Source of the DNA: Pseudarthrobacter defluvii | Lineage (GTDB): Bacteria; Actinomycetota; Actinomycetes; Actinomycetales; Micrococcaceae | DNA length: 64,000 nt | Direction: 5' to 3' | Assembly (NCBI RefSeq): GCF_030323865.1 | Contig: NZ_CP066362.1 | Location: 930,001-994,000, forward strand | Part shown: positions 55,339 through 64,000 of the stretch, one piece after another | Position numbering within the stretch: position 1 is the first letter of the stretch | Layout of the letters: the number at the start of each line of letters is the position of its first letter | Made by a program: the position numbers and the translations under genes | Notes under the pieces: model-generated | The model's input: only the letters and a program-made list of their open reading frames with translations | Told to the model about the DNA's origin: nothing | The model's database searches: none

Positions 55339-58167
55339 TCAGGGCCTGGTGGCCTCCTCGAGGATTTCCAGCAGGTGGCGGTACGAGTGGCCGGTCGCCT
55401 TGGACATTCCCAGCTCGCAGGTGCGGTTGGTGGAGGCGTAGGCGTCGAACTCCCGCTCGTTGATCTCGCGTGCCTGCCGGTCCGTCGCCGAGTCCGTCAG
55501 TTCCGGATGGAGCAGGCCGCGGTCGCCCGCGAACGCGCAGCAACCCCAGTTCAGCGGCACGAACACGTCGTCCGTGACAACGCGCGCGATCTCCATAAGC
55601 GCCGGGTTGGTCCCCAGTTGGGTGGACGAGCACGTGGGGTGCAGGGCGATGGAACCCAGCGGCGCGGTCACCGTGAGCCGGCCCAGAACGTGCTGGTGCA
55701 CGAACTCCACCGAGTCCACAAAGCGCAGCCCGGCGTACCGCTCTTCGCCCGCAGCCGCAAGGCGCTTCATGGTGTCCAGGCCTTCCGTGCAAGAGGCGGC
55801 ATCGCACACCACCGGCAGCTTGCCCCGGCCGCTGGCCTCGTAAAGCCCGTCCAGGACCTTGGCGGCCATGGCGTCGTAGCCCTGGGAGAAGCCCTTGGAC
55901 TTCCACGGCGTGCCGCAGCACAGGCTCTCGATGCCTTCCGGAACGGTCACCCGCACACCGGCGCGCTCACAGAGGTCCAGGAAGGCCTGGGCCGAGCCCT
56001 TCCCGGCGCCTTCCGCGGCATCCGCCGGGCCGAACATCGTGCCGATGCAGGCGGGGAAGAACACGGCGATGCTGTCCGGGGCCGGCCGGGCGCTGCGCCT
56101 GGAACCGCCGCCGGGCAGTACGGCGGTGTAGGCGGGCACCGTTTCCGTCCCCAGCAGGGCGCGGCCGACGGCGGTGGCGGCCTTGGGCAGCGGCGCCGGC
56201 AGGGCCTTGGCTACAGTCAGGGCCAGCCCGCCGCCGGCGGTCACGGCGCCCCAGTTTTCGGCGGCCTTGTTCCAGCCGGCCGCGGCGACCGTGTTGGCAT
56301 TTTCCTTGCGCAGCCGCCGCACCAGGTCCCCGGTGTTGATCAGCACCGGGCAGGCGGTGACGCACATGCCGTCCGCCGCACAGGTCTGCACGCCGTCGTA
56401 GTCGTAGTCCTTGCGCAGGTTGGCGGCGAGGGCGTGGTCGCCGCGTTGCTCGGCGGCAGCAATGTCGCGCCGGAGCACAATGCGTTGGCGCGGAGTAAGC
56501 GTGATGTCCTTGCTGGGGCAAACCGGTTCGCAGTACCCGCACTCGACGCAGCGGTCCACCTCTTCCTCGACGGTGGGGGCCACCTTGAGGTTTTCGATGT
56601 AGGAAAGGGGCTCCTCGGCGAGCAGCACGCCCGGGTTCAGGAGGTTGGGCGGGTCGATCAGCCGCTTGATTTCCTGCATGACCGCATAGAGCTCATCGCC
56701 ATACTGGCGGCGGACGAAGGGCGCCATGATGCGCCCGGTGCCGTGCTCGGCCTTGAGTGAACCGCCCGCGCCAAGGACCAGGTCTACCATCTCGTCGGTA
56801 AAGGCCTGGTAGCGCAGCAGCTGGGCCGGATCGTCGAAGCGCTCGTTGAGCATGAAGTGGACGTTTCCGTCCTTGGCGTGCCCGAAAATCACCGATTCCT
56901 TGTACTGGTGCTCCTGGAAGAGCCTCGTCAGTTCGCCGCAGGTGCCCGCGAGGGCGGGAACCGGGACCACGATGTCCTCCAGCAGCGCGTTGGTTCCGGA
57001 AGGACGGGCGCCGGCCACGGCCGTGTACAGGCCTTTGCGCACGTGCCAGAGGGCGGCCCGGTCTTTCGGGTCCGAAGTCAACGCGAAGGGTGTGGCCAGG
57101 TCCAGTGAGTCGAACAGCTGCTGCGAGCCTGCGCGCTTGCCGGACAGCTCGGCGGCGTCTGAGCCCTGGTGTTCCACCAGCAGCGCGGCGTGTCCCTGGA
57201 CCGGAAGGGTACGGATCGCGGCGGGGGCGTCGGCGGCGGCCTGGGCCACCTTCAACGCTGCCGCGTCCATGAGTTCGATGGTGGCGAGGCCGCTGGATAC
57301 CAGGTCCGGCAGGGCTCCCATCGCCGCGTCAAGGGTGTTAAAGACCAGCAGCCCGGTGGCGACGGCGGGTTTGACCTCGACGGTCCGGAAGACAGCCTCG
57401 GCCACGAAGCCCAGGGTTCCCTCGCTGCCGATCATGAGGTGCATCAGGATGTCCACGGGGCGTTCGTAGTCCAGGAAGGAGTTCACGCCGTAGCCCATGG
57501 TGTTCTTCATGGAAAACAGTGAGCGGATGATGCGGACGGACTCGTCGTTGCCCACCACCCGGCGGCGCAGCCTCAGCAGCCCCTCGTGGAGGTCCGGTTC
57601 CAGCTCACGCAACCGCCGGTCGGCGTCGGCGTCGGCGGTGTCGATGACCGTGCCCGAGGGCAGCACCAGCACCATTGATTCCAGCGTCCGGTACGTGTTG
57701 AACTCGGTGCCGCACGCCATCCCGGAGGAGTTGTTGGCGATGACGCCGCCCACGGTGCAGGCGATCTCGCTGGCGGGATCCGGGCCGAGCTTACGGCCGA
57801 AAGGGGCGAGCCGGGCGTTGACGCTGCGCACCGTGGCGCCGGGCTGGACGCGGACCCGGGCGCCGCCGTCGAGCACCTCAACGCCGCGGAAATGCTGGCG
57901 GGTGTTGATCAGCAGGCTGTCGCTCAGGGCCTGGCCGGACAGGCTGGTGCCGCCGGACCGAAAGGTGGCGGGAAGACCGAGCTCCCGGCTGCGCCGCAGC
58001 AGGGCGCCCACGTCGGCAGCATCGCGTGGAGTGGCCACCCCCTGCGGGACCAGGAGGTAGTGCGAGGCGTCGTGGGCCATGGCGTGGCGGTCCAGGTCCC
58101 GCGTGCTGACAGTGTCCAGGTCCAGCTGGTCGATGGGTGTTCCGGCTCCTGCCGTTGCGGTTCGCAT
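55339..58167 (-). CDS. FAD-linked and Fe-S D-lactate-type dehydrogenase (GlcD/CCG fusion)
   Basis: 942 residues from ATG 58167, with GGAG upstream. The N-terminal half is an FAD-binding PCMH domain (FRSGGTSLSGQALSDSLLIN near residues 76-95; GGVIANNSSGMACGTEFNTY near 144). A GlcD-type C-terminal domain, a pair of 4Fe-4S motifs (CVECGYCEPVCP and CAADGMCVTACPV) and a CCG/GlcF-like domain follow. Enzymes of this layout oxidise D-lactate or D-2-hydroxy acids to keto acids and pass electrons to the membrane. In a lactate regulon D-lactate is most likely. It shares control with lctP and lldR. Confidence 0.88.
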   Translation of the reverse strand: MRTATAGAGTPIDQLDLDTVSTRDLDRHAMAHDASHYLLVPQGVATPRDAADVGALLRRSRELGLPATFRSGGTSLSGQALSDSLLINTRQHFRGVEVLDGGARVRVQPGATVRSVNARLAPFGRKLGPDPASEIACTVGGVIANNSSGMACGTEFNTYRTLESMVLVLPSGTVIDTADADADRRLRELEPDLHEGLLRLRRRVVGNDESVRIIRSLFSMKNTMGYGVNSFLDYERPVDILMHLMIGSEGTLGFVAEAVFRTVEVKPAVATGLLVFNTLDAAMGALPDLVSSGLATIELMDAAALKVAQAAADAPAAIRTLPVQGHAALLVEHQGSDAAELSGKRAGSQQLFDSLDLATPFALTSDPKDRAALWHVRKGLYTAVAGARPSGTNALLEDIVVPVPALAGTCGELTRLFQEHQYKESVIFGHAKDGNVHFMLNERFDDPAQLLRYQAFTDEMVDLVLGAGGSLKAEHGTGRIMAPFVRRQYGDELYAVMQEIKRLIDPPNLLNPGVLLAEEPLSYIENLKVAPTVEEEVDRCVECGYCEPVCPSKDITLTPRQRIVLRRDIAAAEQRGDHALAANLRKDYDYDGVQTCAADGMCVTACPVLINTGDLVRRLRKENANTVAAAGWNKAAENWGAVTAGGGLALTVAKALPAPLPKAATAVGRALLGTETVPAYTAVLPGGGSRRSARPAPDSIAVFFPACIGTMFGPADAAEGAGKGSAQAFLDLCERAGVRVTVPEGIESLCCGTPWKSKGFSQGYDAMAAKVLDGLYEASGRGKLPVVCDAASCTEGLDTMKRLAAAGEERYAGLRFVDSVEFVHQHVLGRLTVTAPLGSIALHPTCSSTQLGTNPALMEIARVVTDDVFVPLNWGCCAFAGDRGLLHPELTDSATDRQAREINEREFDAYASTNRTCELGMSKATGHSYRHLLEILEEATRP

Positions 58168-58184
58168 GCGTAACTCCAAAAAAC

Positions 58185-58937
58185 CTAGGTGATGGTGTGG
58201 GGCTGCGGCGCGGTGGCATCACCGGCCCGCTGGTAGAACCATTCGATGTGTTCGCGCAGCAGGCGCGCGGCGAGCTCGCCGTCGCGGGACTGGACGGCAT
58301 CGAAGATTCCGTGGTGTTGGGTGCGCAGGACTTCCAGGACGTCCGGCCAGTCCTCCATGGCGTCCATGGATCCCTTGACATAGTTGACGATGGAACCGCT
58401 GAGGGACTCCATGATGGTGGCCATCACCTCGTTGCCCGCGAGCGAACTCAGCGCCACATGGAACCGGGCATCCAGCTCATGGAAGGCGGCCCGGTCCAGA
58501 TCGGGGTGGTCCATGGCCTCCAGCAGTTGGGCCGCCTGTTCCCGCTCGGCGTCGCCGCCTTCACGCGCGGCGCCGGCACGGGCAGTCCAGGTTTCCAGGA
58601 GGATGCGGGTCTGGACGACGTCCTCGACCGGCAGGCGGTTGCTGGCAACGTGCAGCCGGAGCGCGGAGGAGAGCCCGGCGGACGGATCGGAGACGACGAT
58701 GGCACCGGAGGTGGGGCCGGAGCCCACCGAGCTGCGGACCACGCCCATGGCGTCGAGGATGCGGATGGCTTCGCGGACGGACGCCCTGGAGATTCCGTAG
58801 TTTTCCGCCAGGGTCCGTTCGCCCGGGAGCCGGTCGCCGACCTTGATCTTGCCGGCCCGCAGGTCCGCTTCAATGTCCTTCAGCAGTGCGTCGTGGGTTC
58901 GACGGCGGGGGGCTGATCCGGCTGCGGCGGTTGTCAC
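58185..58937 (-). CDS. lldR: GntR/FadR-family lactate regulator
   Basis: This protein of 250 residues has a winged helix at 22-85 (IKVGDRLPGERTLAENYGIS then RASVREAIRILDAMGVV). The FCD ligand domain follows (VVQTRILLETWTARAG near 108, FHELDARFHVALSSLAGNEV near 157). It belongs to the LldR type that binds lactate. Three TGGTCNGACCA sites between lctP and lldE are its probable operators. It lies after lctP, from which a hairpin separates it. Confidence 0.88.
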   Translation of the reverse strand: MTTAAAGSAPRRRTHDALLKDIEADLRAGKIKVGDRLPGERTLAENYGISRASVREAIRILDAMGVVRSSVGSGPTSGAIVVSDPSAGLSSALRLHVASNRLPVEDVVQTRILLETWTARAGAAREGGDAEREQAAQLLEAMDHPDLDRAAFHELDARFHVALSSLAGNEVMATIMESLSGSIVNYVKGSMDAMEDWPDVLEVLRTQHHGIFDAVQSRDGELAARLLREHIEWFYQRAGDATAPQPHTIT

Positions 58938-58956
58938 GGGCGTTCCTCTGGGTGGG

Positions 58957-58986
58957 GGAGTGCGGGCCGCGGCGGACCCGCACTCC
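58957..58986. terminator. Hairpin between lctP and lldR
   Basis: GGAGTGCGGG (58957-58966) pairs with CCCGCACTCC (58977-58986) around a 10-base loop. On the right it is followed by GGTTTT. It may attenuate read-through from lctP into lldR. Confidence 0.6.
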
Positions 58987-59019
58987 GGTTTTGCGCGGGC
59001 AATGGACCGCGGCTACTGG

Positions 59020-60765
59020 CTAGGGGAGCATCCAGCCCAGGACTGGGGTGGACTGCAGGTAGACGATGGTGCACAGCACCAGGAGCAACCCCACGCTCCA
59101 TCCGACTACCTTACGCAGAAGGACCGATTCCTGGCCGTCGAGGTTGACGGCGGTGGCGGCGATGGCGAGGTTCTGCGGGCTGATGAGTTTGCCCACCACC
59201 CCGCCAGCGGTGTTGCCGGCCACGAGCAGGTTCGGGTCGATGCCTGCATTCACGCCGGCGGTCTGCTGCAGCTTGGCAAACAGCGCGTTGGCGGAGGTGT
59301 CGGAACCGGTAACGGCCGTGCCCAGCCAGCCGAGCACGGGGGAGAGGAACGCGAAGAAGCTTCCCGTGCCGGCCAGCCACACGCCGATCGAGACCGTCTG
59401 GCCGGAGTTGTTCATGACGTAGGCAAGGGCAAGCACCGTGATGATGGTCAGGCCGGCCCAGCGCATCTTGAAGATGGTCCGCCCGATTTCGGCCACGGCG
59501 TTGCCCACCGTCATGGGGAAGCGTCCGTGGTCATCGAAGCGGGCGTAGACGACAGCGACAATCAAGCCCGTGATCAGCAGGAGGGTGCCGGGGCTGGACA
59601 GCCACTGGAAGACGTAGACCGTGGAGGACAGCGGTTTGCCGTCGGCGCCCACCAGCGCGTCGTGGAGGATCGGCCAGGGGACCTTGACGTCCGTGGCGGC
59701 GAGGGCTGCGGGGAGGTCGACGCCGATTTTCCAGAGTTTGGCGATGCCGAACACCAGGATGACCAGGAAGTAGGGGAACAGGGCGAGCCAGGTGCGCGCG
59801 GGGGTGAGGCGTTCGCCGTCGGCAGCCTCCACGGTGGCCACGCTGCCAGAAGCGGCGCTCCGCGCACCGTGGTTGCCCGGCGTTCCGGCGTCGGCAACGG
59901 CCTCCGCGGCCACGCCCAGCCGGTCGCGTGCTGCTGCGGTGCCCCGGGGCTTCCACATCCGGAAGAACACGACAGCAGCGCCCAGGCCCACCAGTGAGGC
60001 CATGATGTCCGTGAGTTCGTACGAGAAGAAGTTGGAGCAGAGGAATTGCGCTGCGGCGAAGGAGAATCCAACCACCAATGCGGCAGGCCAGCAGTCCTTC
60101 AGGCCTTTGCGTCCGTCCAGGATGAAGAGCAGGATCAGCGGGACGAAGGTTGCCAGCAGCGGTGCCTGGCGGCCCACCATGGCGCCGATGTCCGTCGCGT
60201 GCAGGCCGGTGAGCCCGGCGGCGGTGGTGATCGGGATGGCCATGGCGCCGAAGGCGACGGGAGCGGTGTTGGCCACCAGCACGGCGGCGGCGGCCCGCAG
60301 CGGGGGAAGGCCGAGGGCCAACAGCATGGTGGCGGTGATGGCCACCGGCGCGCCGAACCCGGCAAGGGCTTCGAGCAGGCCGCCGAAGCAGAAGGCGATC
60401 AGGACACCCTGCAGGCGGACGTCGCCGCCGCCGATGACGTCGAAGACCCGGCGGAGGTCTTCAAAGCGGCCGCTGAGCACCGTCACCTGGTACAGCCAGA
60501 CGGCCATGACCACGATCCACAGTACGGGGAAGGCTCCGAACACGCCGCCCTGGGTTGCGGACAGGAGCGCCAGGCCGGCGGGCATCTTGAACGCCAGGAT
60601 GCCCACCACCAGGGCCACCAGCAGGGCAAACCCGCCGGCCACGTGGGCTTTGGTCTTGGCGACGGCGAGCAGGAGAAAGAAGGTCAGCAGCGGCAGCAGG
60701 GCGACGATGGCCGACCAGGCGACGCTGTTCAGCACCGGGTCAGTGCTGGGGGTGAAGTGGTCCAC
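59020..60765 (-). CDS. lctP: L-lactate permease
   Basis: 581 residues from GTG 60765, with GGAGG 8 bases upstream; the frame open to 60840 would include operator DNA. It has about 13-14 hydrophobic segments. The LctP family blocks are present: FEDLRRVFDVIGGGDVRLQG near residue 90, GGLLEALAGFGAPVAITATM near 118, and late GTAVTGSDTSANALFAKLQ and AGGVVGKLISPQNLAIAA. It imports L-lactate (and often D-lactate and glycolate) with protons. It is the first gene of the leftward arm of the lactate regulon. Confidence 0.93.
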   Translation of the reverse strand: MDHFTPSTDPVLNSVAWSAIVALLPLLTFFLLLAVAKTKAHVAGGFALLVALVVGILAFKMPAGLALLSATQGGVFGAFPVLWIVVMAVWLYQVTVLSGRFEDLRRVFDVIGGGDVRLQGVLIAFCFGGLLEALAGFGAPVAITATMLLALGLPPLRAAAAVLVANTAPVAFGAMAIPITTAAGLTGLHATDIGAMVGRQAPLLATFVPLILLFILDGRKGLKDCWPAALVVGFSFAAAQFLCSNFFSYELTDIMASLVGLGAAVVFFRMWKPRGTAAARDRLGVAAEAVADAGTPGNHGARSAASGSVATVEAADGERLTPARTWLALFPYFLVILVFGIAKLWKIGVDLPAALAATDVKVPWPILHDALVGADGKPLSSTVYVFQWLSSPGTLLLITGLIVAVVYARFDDHGRFPMTVGNAVAEIGRTIFKMRWAGLTIITVLALAYVMNNSGQTVSIGVWLAGTGSFFAFLSPVLGWLGTAVTGSDTSANALFAKLQQTAGVNAGIDPNLLVAGNTAGGVVGKLISPQNLAIAATAVNLDGQESVLLRKVVGWSVGLLLVLCTIVYLQSTPVLGWMLP

Positions 60766-60799
60766 AGAGTTCCTCCACGTTGAGGGTGTTGGGTGTGTT

Positions 60800-60810
60800 T
60801 GGTCAGACCA
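60800..60810. promoter_or_regulatory. LldR operator copy 1
   Basis: TGGTCAGACCA is a perfect TGGTC-N-GACCA inverted repeat, 34 bases upstream of the lctP start. Confidence 0.8.
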
Positions 60811-60813
60811 CAA

Positions 60814-60824
60814 TGGTCCGACCA
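60814..60824. promoter_or_regulatory. LldR operator copy 2
   Basis: TGGTCCGACCA lies three bases from copy 1, differing only at the central base. Adjacent sites point to cooperative binding. Confidence 0.8.
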
Positions 60825-60913
60825 CGGAAGTGTAGCCCACAATTCCTCCGGCCTGTGAGCCGCTTCACCATCCAGGCCAGGGTTGTAAGTGGCTGGCGTC
60901 ACGTGGTCTACTG

Positions 60914-60924
60914 TGGTCAGACCA
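60914..60924. promoter_or_regulatory. LldR operator copy 3
   Basis: TGGTCAGACCA is identical to copy 1 and lies 34 bases upstream of lldE. It places both arms of the divergent regulon under one regulator. Confidence 0.8.
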
Positions 60925-60958
60925 TAGAAACCAATTCCCCTATTCCCGGAAGGCCGCC

Positions 60959-61762
60959 ATGAGAATTGCCTTGTTCGCCACCTGCATCGTGGACGCGATG
61001 TACCCGGCCACGGCGAAGGCCACCGTCAGGATTTTGGAGCGCCTGGGACACGAGGTGGTGTTCCCCGGGGGCCAGGCCTGCTGCGGCCAGATGCACGTCA
61101 ACAGCGGCTACCTCAAGGAAGCCGTCCCCGTGGTGGCCAACCACGTGGCTGCCTTCGACACCGCGGACTACGACGTCGCCGTCGCCCCGTCCGGTTCCTG
61201 CGTTGCCTCGGTCAAGCACCAGCACCCCATGGTGGCCCGCTCCTGCGGCGACACCGCGCTCGAAGCCCGCGCCACCGCCGTCGGAGCCAAAACCTACGAA
61301 CTGTCCGAACTGCTGGTGGACGTGCTGGGCGTTACCGATGCCGGCGCCCAGCTGGGCTCCTACTTCCCGCACCGGGTCACCTACCACCCCAGCTGCCACG
61401 GCATGCGCCTGCTGCGGCTCGGGGACAGGCAGTCCCGCCTGCTGCGGACCGTGCAGGGGATTGACCTCGCAGACCTGCCCGAGGCGGACCAGTGCTGCGG
61501 CTTCGGCGGCACGTTCTCCATGAAGAACGCCGATGTTTCCTCGGCCATGCTCCAGGACAAGGCGGCCAATGTCGAGGCCACCGGCGCCGAACTCTGCACC
61601 GGCGGGGACGCCTCCTGCCTGATGCACATCGGCGGCGGCCTGTCCCGGCAAGGCAGCTCCACCACCACCCTCCACCTGGCGGAAATCCTCGCCAGCACCA
61701 TGGAAGAACCGGCGTCCGTCACCGGCGAAGTCCGCGTCTCTACCGGAAAGGCCCTCCGATGA
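60959..61762 (+). CDS. lldE: L-lactate dehydrogenase subunit LldE
   Basis: 267 residues. Two CCG-type cysteine-rich motifs are visible: GGQACCGQMHVNSGYLKEAV near residues 37-56 and DQCCGFGGTFSMKN near 178. LldE, LldF and LldG form the LutABC-type complex that oxidises L-lactate to pyruvate. It is the first gene of the rightward arm and overlaps lldF by four bases. Confidence 0.93.
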   Translation: MRIALFATCIVDAMYPATAKATVRILERLGHEVVFPGGQACCGQMHVNSGYLKEAVPVVANHVAAFDTADYDVAVAPSGSCVASVKHQHPMVARSCGDTALEARATAVGAKTYELSELLVDVLGVTDAGAQLGSYFPHRVTYHPSCHGMRLLRLGDRQSRLLRTVQGIDLADLPEADQCCGFGGTFSMKNADVSSAMLQDKAANVEATGAELCTGGDASCLMHIGGGLSRQGSSTTTLHLAEILASTMEEPASVTGEVRVSTGKALR

Positions 61763-63285
61763 CCACCTTCTTGGGAATGCCGGCACTTCCGGCCTTCGGC
61801 TCCGGCAACCTGTTCGCGGGCGAATCCTTCCCCAAGGCGGCCCACCGCGAACTGGGCAACGCCCAGCTGCGGGCCAACCTGGGCCACGCCACGCACACCA
61901 TTCGCGACAAGCGGCAGGCCGTGGTCTCCGAACTGCCCGACTGGGAGCAGCTGCGCGATGCCGGGTCCGCCATCAAGGAGTCGGTGATGGCCAGGCTGCC
62001 CGAGCTGCTGGAGGAGTTCGAGAAGAACTTCACCGCGCGCGGCGGCGTGATCCACTGGGCCCGCGACGCCAGGGAAGCCAACGAAATCGTGGCCGGACTG
62101 GTCCGGGAGACCGGCGAAACCGAGGTGGTCAAGGTCAAGTCCATGGCCACGCAGGAGATCGGGCTCAACGAGTACCTCGAGGAGCAGGGCATCGAGGCCT
62201 TCGAAACCGACCTCGCCGAGCTCATCGTCCAGCTGGACCGCGACAAGCCCAGCCACATCCTGGTTCCGGCCATCCACAAGAACCGCACCGAAATCCGGGA
62301 CATCTTCCTCCGCGAAATGCCCGGCGCGGACCAGGCACTCACCAACGATCCGCCTGTCCTGGCCATGGCCGCCCGCGAGCACCTGCGCCGCAAGTTCCTC
62401 ACCGCCAAGGTTGCCGTGTCCGGGGCCAACTTCGCCATTGCAGACTCGGGCACGCTGGCCGTCGTCGAATCCGAGGGCAACGGCCGCATGTGCCTCACCC
62501 TGCCGGAAACCCTGATCACGGTGATGGGCATCGAGAAGCTGCTGCCCACCTGGCAGGACCTGGAAGTGTTCATGCAGCTGCTCCCGCGCTCCTCCACGGG
62601 GGAGCGGATGAACCCGTACACCTCGCTGTGGACCGGCGTCATGGAGGGTGACGGGCCGCAGAACGTGCACCTGGTGCTCCTGGACAACGGCCGCAGCGCC
62701 GCGCTCGCCGATGAAATGGGCCGCTCCGCGCTGCACTGCATCCGCTGCAGCGCCTGCATGAACGTCTGCCCGGTGTACGAGCGGACCGGCGGGCACGCCT
62801 ACGGCTCCACCTACCCCGGTCCCATCGGCGCCATCCTTTCCCCGTTGCTGACCGGCATCGAGGCGGAGGAAAACAACTCCCTGCCCTACGCCTCCTCCCT
62901 GTGCGGGGCCTGCTACGACGCCTGCCCGGTGAAAATCAATATCCCGGACATCCTGGTGCACCTGCGCAGCGTGGACGTGGACAGCAAGCGCGGGGCCAGG
63001 AAGGTCCCCAGCCAGATGGACGTGGGCATGAAGGCGGCGTCCTGGGCGCTGTCCTCCGGCAAGCACCTCGGCCTGGTGGAGAAGGGACTGCCGCTGGGCC
63101 GCCTCGCCGCCGGACGGGACAAGAAGATCAAGAAGCTGCCCGGCATCGCCGGCGGCTGGACCCAGAGCCGCGACATCCCGGCGCCCCCGGCCCAGTCCTT
63201 CCGGGACTGGTGGGCCAAGGAGCACAAGTCCGCCGCGCCGTCTCAAGCAGCGCCGTCCCGAGACGATAAGGAAATTCAGCAATGA
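61759..63285 (+). CDS. lldF: L-lactate dehydrogenase subunit LldF (iron-sulfur)
   Basis: 508 residues from ATG 61759; earlier starts fall inside lldE. The LUD domain covers about 75-300 (KVKSMATQEIGLNEYLEEQG; HILVPAIHKNRTEIRDIF). Two 4Fe-4S clusters follow: CIRCSACMNVCPVYERTGGH near 330 and CGACYDACPVKINIPDIL near 380. It carries electrons in the LutABC/LldEFG complex. It overlaps lldG by four bases. Confidence 0.94.
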   Translation: MTTFLGMPALPAFGSGNLFAGESFPKAAHRELGNAQLRANLGHATHTIRDKRQAVVSELPDWEQLRDAGSAIKESVMARLPELLEEFEKNFTARGGVIHWARDAREANEIVAGLVRETGETEVVKVKSMATQEIGLNEYLEEQGIEAFETDLAELIVQLDRDKPSHILVPAIHKNRTEIRDIFLREMPGADQALTNDPPVLAMAAREHLRRKFLTAKVAVSGANFAIADSGTLAVVESEGNGRMCLTLPETLITVMGIEKLLPTWQDLEVFMQLLPRSSTGERMNPYTSLWTGVMEGDGPQNVHLVLLDNGRSAALADEMGRSALHCIRCSACMNVCPVYERTGGHAYGSTYPGPIGAILSPLLTGIEAEENNSLPYASSLCGACYDACPVKINIPDILVHLRSVDVDSKRGARKVPSQMDVGMKAASWALSSGKHLGLVEKGLPLGRLAAGRDKKIKKLPGIAGGWTQSRDIPAPPAQSFRDWWAKEHKSAAPSQAAPSRDDKEIQQ

Positions 63286-63911
63286 CCGCACGCGAAGACA
63301 TTCTTGCCCGGATCCGCACAGCACTGCAGGACAGCCCCGAGGCGCCGCAGATCCCCAGGGAGTACCGGTCCGAGTCCGGAATGGAAACAGAAGAGCTGAT
63401 CGAACTCCTGGTGGACCGGCTGGTGGACTACAAGGCGCAGGTGGCCGTGGTAGCCGAGGCCGAGGTGCCTGCCACGATCGCGTCGCTCCTTGAGGGGGCG
63501 CGCAGCTACGTGGTCCCCGAAGGGCTCGACGGCGGCTGGCTGGAAGGGATGGACGACGCCCGGTCCCGGCGCCGCGTGGATTCAGCGGGGGAGCCCCTCA
63601 GCGTCACAGACCTGGACGGGACCGACGCCGTGGTGACCGGCAGTGCCGTGGCCGTGGCCGAGACGGGAACCATCATCCTGGACGGCAGCGCCAACCAGGG
63701 CCGGCGGGCCATCAGCCTGGTCCCGGACCACCACATCTGCGTGGTGAAAGCCGCGGACATCGCCGGCATCCTGCCCGAGGCGCTGCGCCGGATCGACGGG
63801 ACCCGGCCCATCACCATGATCAGCGGGCCGAGTGCCACCAGCGACATCGAGCTGGAACGCGTGGAGGGGGTCCACGGCCCGCGCAGGCTGGACGTCATCA
63901 TTGCCCGCTAA
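63282..63911 (+). CDS. lldG: L-lactate dehydrogenase subunit LldG (LUD domain)
   Basis: 209 residues. The LUD fold is clear: VTGSAVAVAETGTIILDGSA near residues 121-140, LVPDHHICVVKAADI near 150, and the terminal SATSDIELERVEGVHGPRRL. Its ATG overlaps the lldF stop (ATGA). It completes the L-lactate oxidising complex. Confidence 0.93.
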   Translation: MTAREDILARIRTALQDSPEAPQIPREYRSESGMETEELIELLVDRLVDYKAQVAVVAEAEVPATIASLLEGARSYVVPEGLDGGWLEGMDDARSRRRVDSAGEPLSVTDLDGTDAVVTGSAVAVAETGTIILDGSANQGRRAISLVPDHHICVVKAADIAGILPEALRRIDGTRPITMISGPSATSDIELERVEGVHGPRRLDVIIAR

Positions 63912-63920
63912 AGTTCTGCC

Positions 63921-64000
63921 ATGACCAATGATGCTCTGACCACTGCTGCCCTGCGGCCTGTCTACTTCCTGTCGGACAGTACCGGTATCACCGCGGAAAC
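63921..64000 (+). CDS. PEP synthase/PPDK regulatory kinase-pyrophosphorylase (start only)
   Basis: Only 26 codons are visible before the window ends. The translated start (MTNDALTTAALRPVYFLSDS then TGITAE) has the conserved FLSDSTGITAE motif of the DUF299 bifunctional ADP-dependent kinase/phosphorylases that switch PEP synthase or pyruvate-phosphate dikinase on and off. Its position after lldG fits a role in gluconeogenesis from lactate. Confidence is limited by truncation. Confidence 0.75.
   Translation, partial: MTNDALTTAALRPVYFLSDSTGITAE

Noticed and set aside
61381..63324. 647-residue open frame on the minus strand
   Set aside because: Antisense to lldE and lldF, both secure by 4Fe-4S and CCG motifs.

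Overview
The window is about 64 kb of high-GC actinobacterial chromosome. A complete rRNA operon lies at about 40.2-45.6 kb. Its 16S sequence, the lack of tRNA genes in the 16S-23S spacer, the actinobacterial BoxA-type leader and the gene content all point to Arthrobacter or a close relative such as Pseudarthrobacter (Micrococcaceae). No insertion sequence, prophage, CRISPR array or tRNA gene was seen.

Left part (1-4.5 kb): the end of a MscS channel gene, a DUF1304 membrane protein, a cupin, a secreted Pro/Thr/Glu/Ser-repeat protein with a doubtful neighbour, and an MFS transporter. From 4.65 to 16.4 kb there is a sulfoquinovose (SQ, the plant sulfolipid sugar) utilisation locus. A long leftward operon encodes an SF kinase (YihV-like), an SFP aldolase (YihT-like), a sugar ABC importer, an aldehyde dehydrogenase that fits sulfolactaldehyde oxidation, a TauE-type exporter, an SQ isomerase (YihS-like) and a 61-residue unknown protein. 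The divergent arm encodes a Gfo/Idh/MocA-fold protein, which I propose is an NAD-dependent sulfoquinovosidase (GH188 type), then a DeoR regulator and a coupled 2-hydroxyacid dehydrogenase. TGTTG-N6-CAACA operators sit in front of both arms.

The stretch 16.4-21.9 kb holds small housekeeping or stress proteins (SRPBCC, DUF1801, GerW, VOC, cupin), a MarR/MFS pair with tandem operators, and a SOUL haem-binding protein. From 22.3 to 35.3 kb there is a plant-oligosaccharide locus: GH42 beta-galactosidase, an LplB/YtcP/LplA-type ABC importer, a YesL-like protein, GH3 beta-glucosidase, Gfo/Idh oxidoreductase, DUF6807, cupin and a LacI regulator. From 35.4 to 39.3 kb come a VOC protein, two adjacent cell-surface proteins that share an Excalibur domain (one a membrane-tethered HNH nuclease, one a PASTA lipoprotein), and two small unknown genes.

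After the rRNA operon, 46.0-53.95 kb is a 5-oxoproline utilisation locus: PxpA, fused PxpB-PxpC, a biotin carboxylase/BCCP fusion, a GntR regulator, and the uncharacterised trio DUF969, DUF979 and DUF2891. The same palindrome (GATTGTTGAACAATC) precedes both transcription units. Finally, 55.3-63.9 kb is a lactate regulon. lctP, lldR and a large FAD/Fe-S D-lactate-type dehydrogenase run left, lldEFG runs right, and three TGGTCNGACCA sites lie between them. The window ends in the start of a PEP-synthase/PPDK regulatory kinase-pyrophosphorylase gene.

Together the loci describe a soil or phyllosphere heterotroph that takes up plant-derived sulfosugars, beta-glycosides, pyroglutamate and lactate. 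Each locus carries its own regulator and recognisable operators. Neither sugar ABC importer has its own ATPase gene, so a shared MsiK-type ATPase encoded elsewhere is implied.
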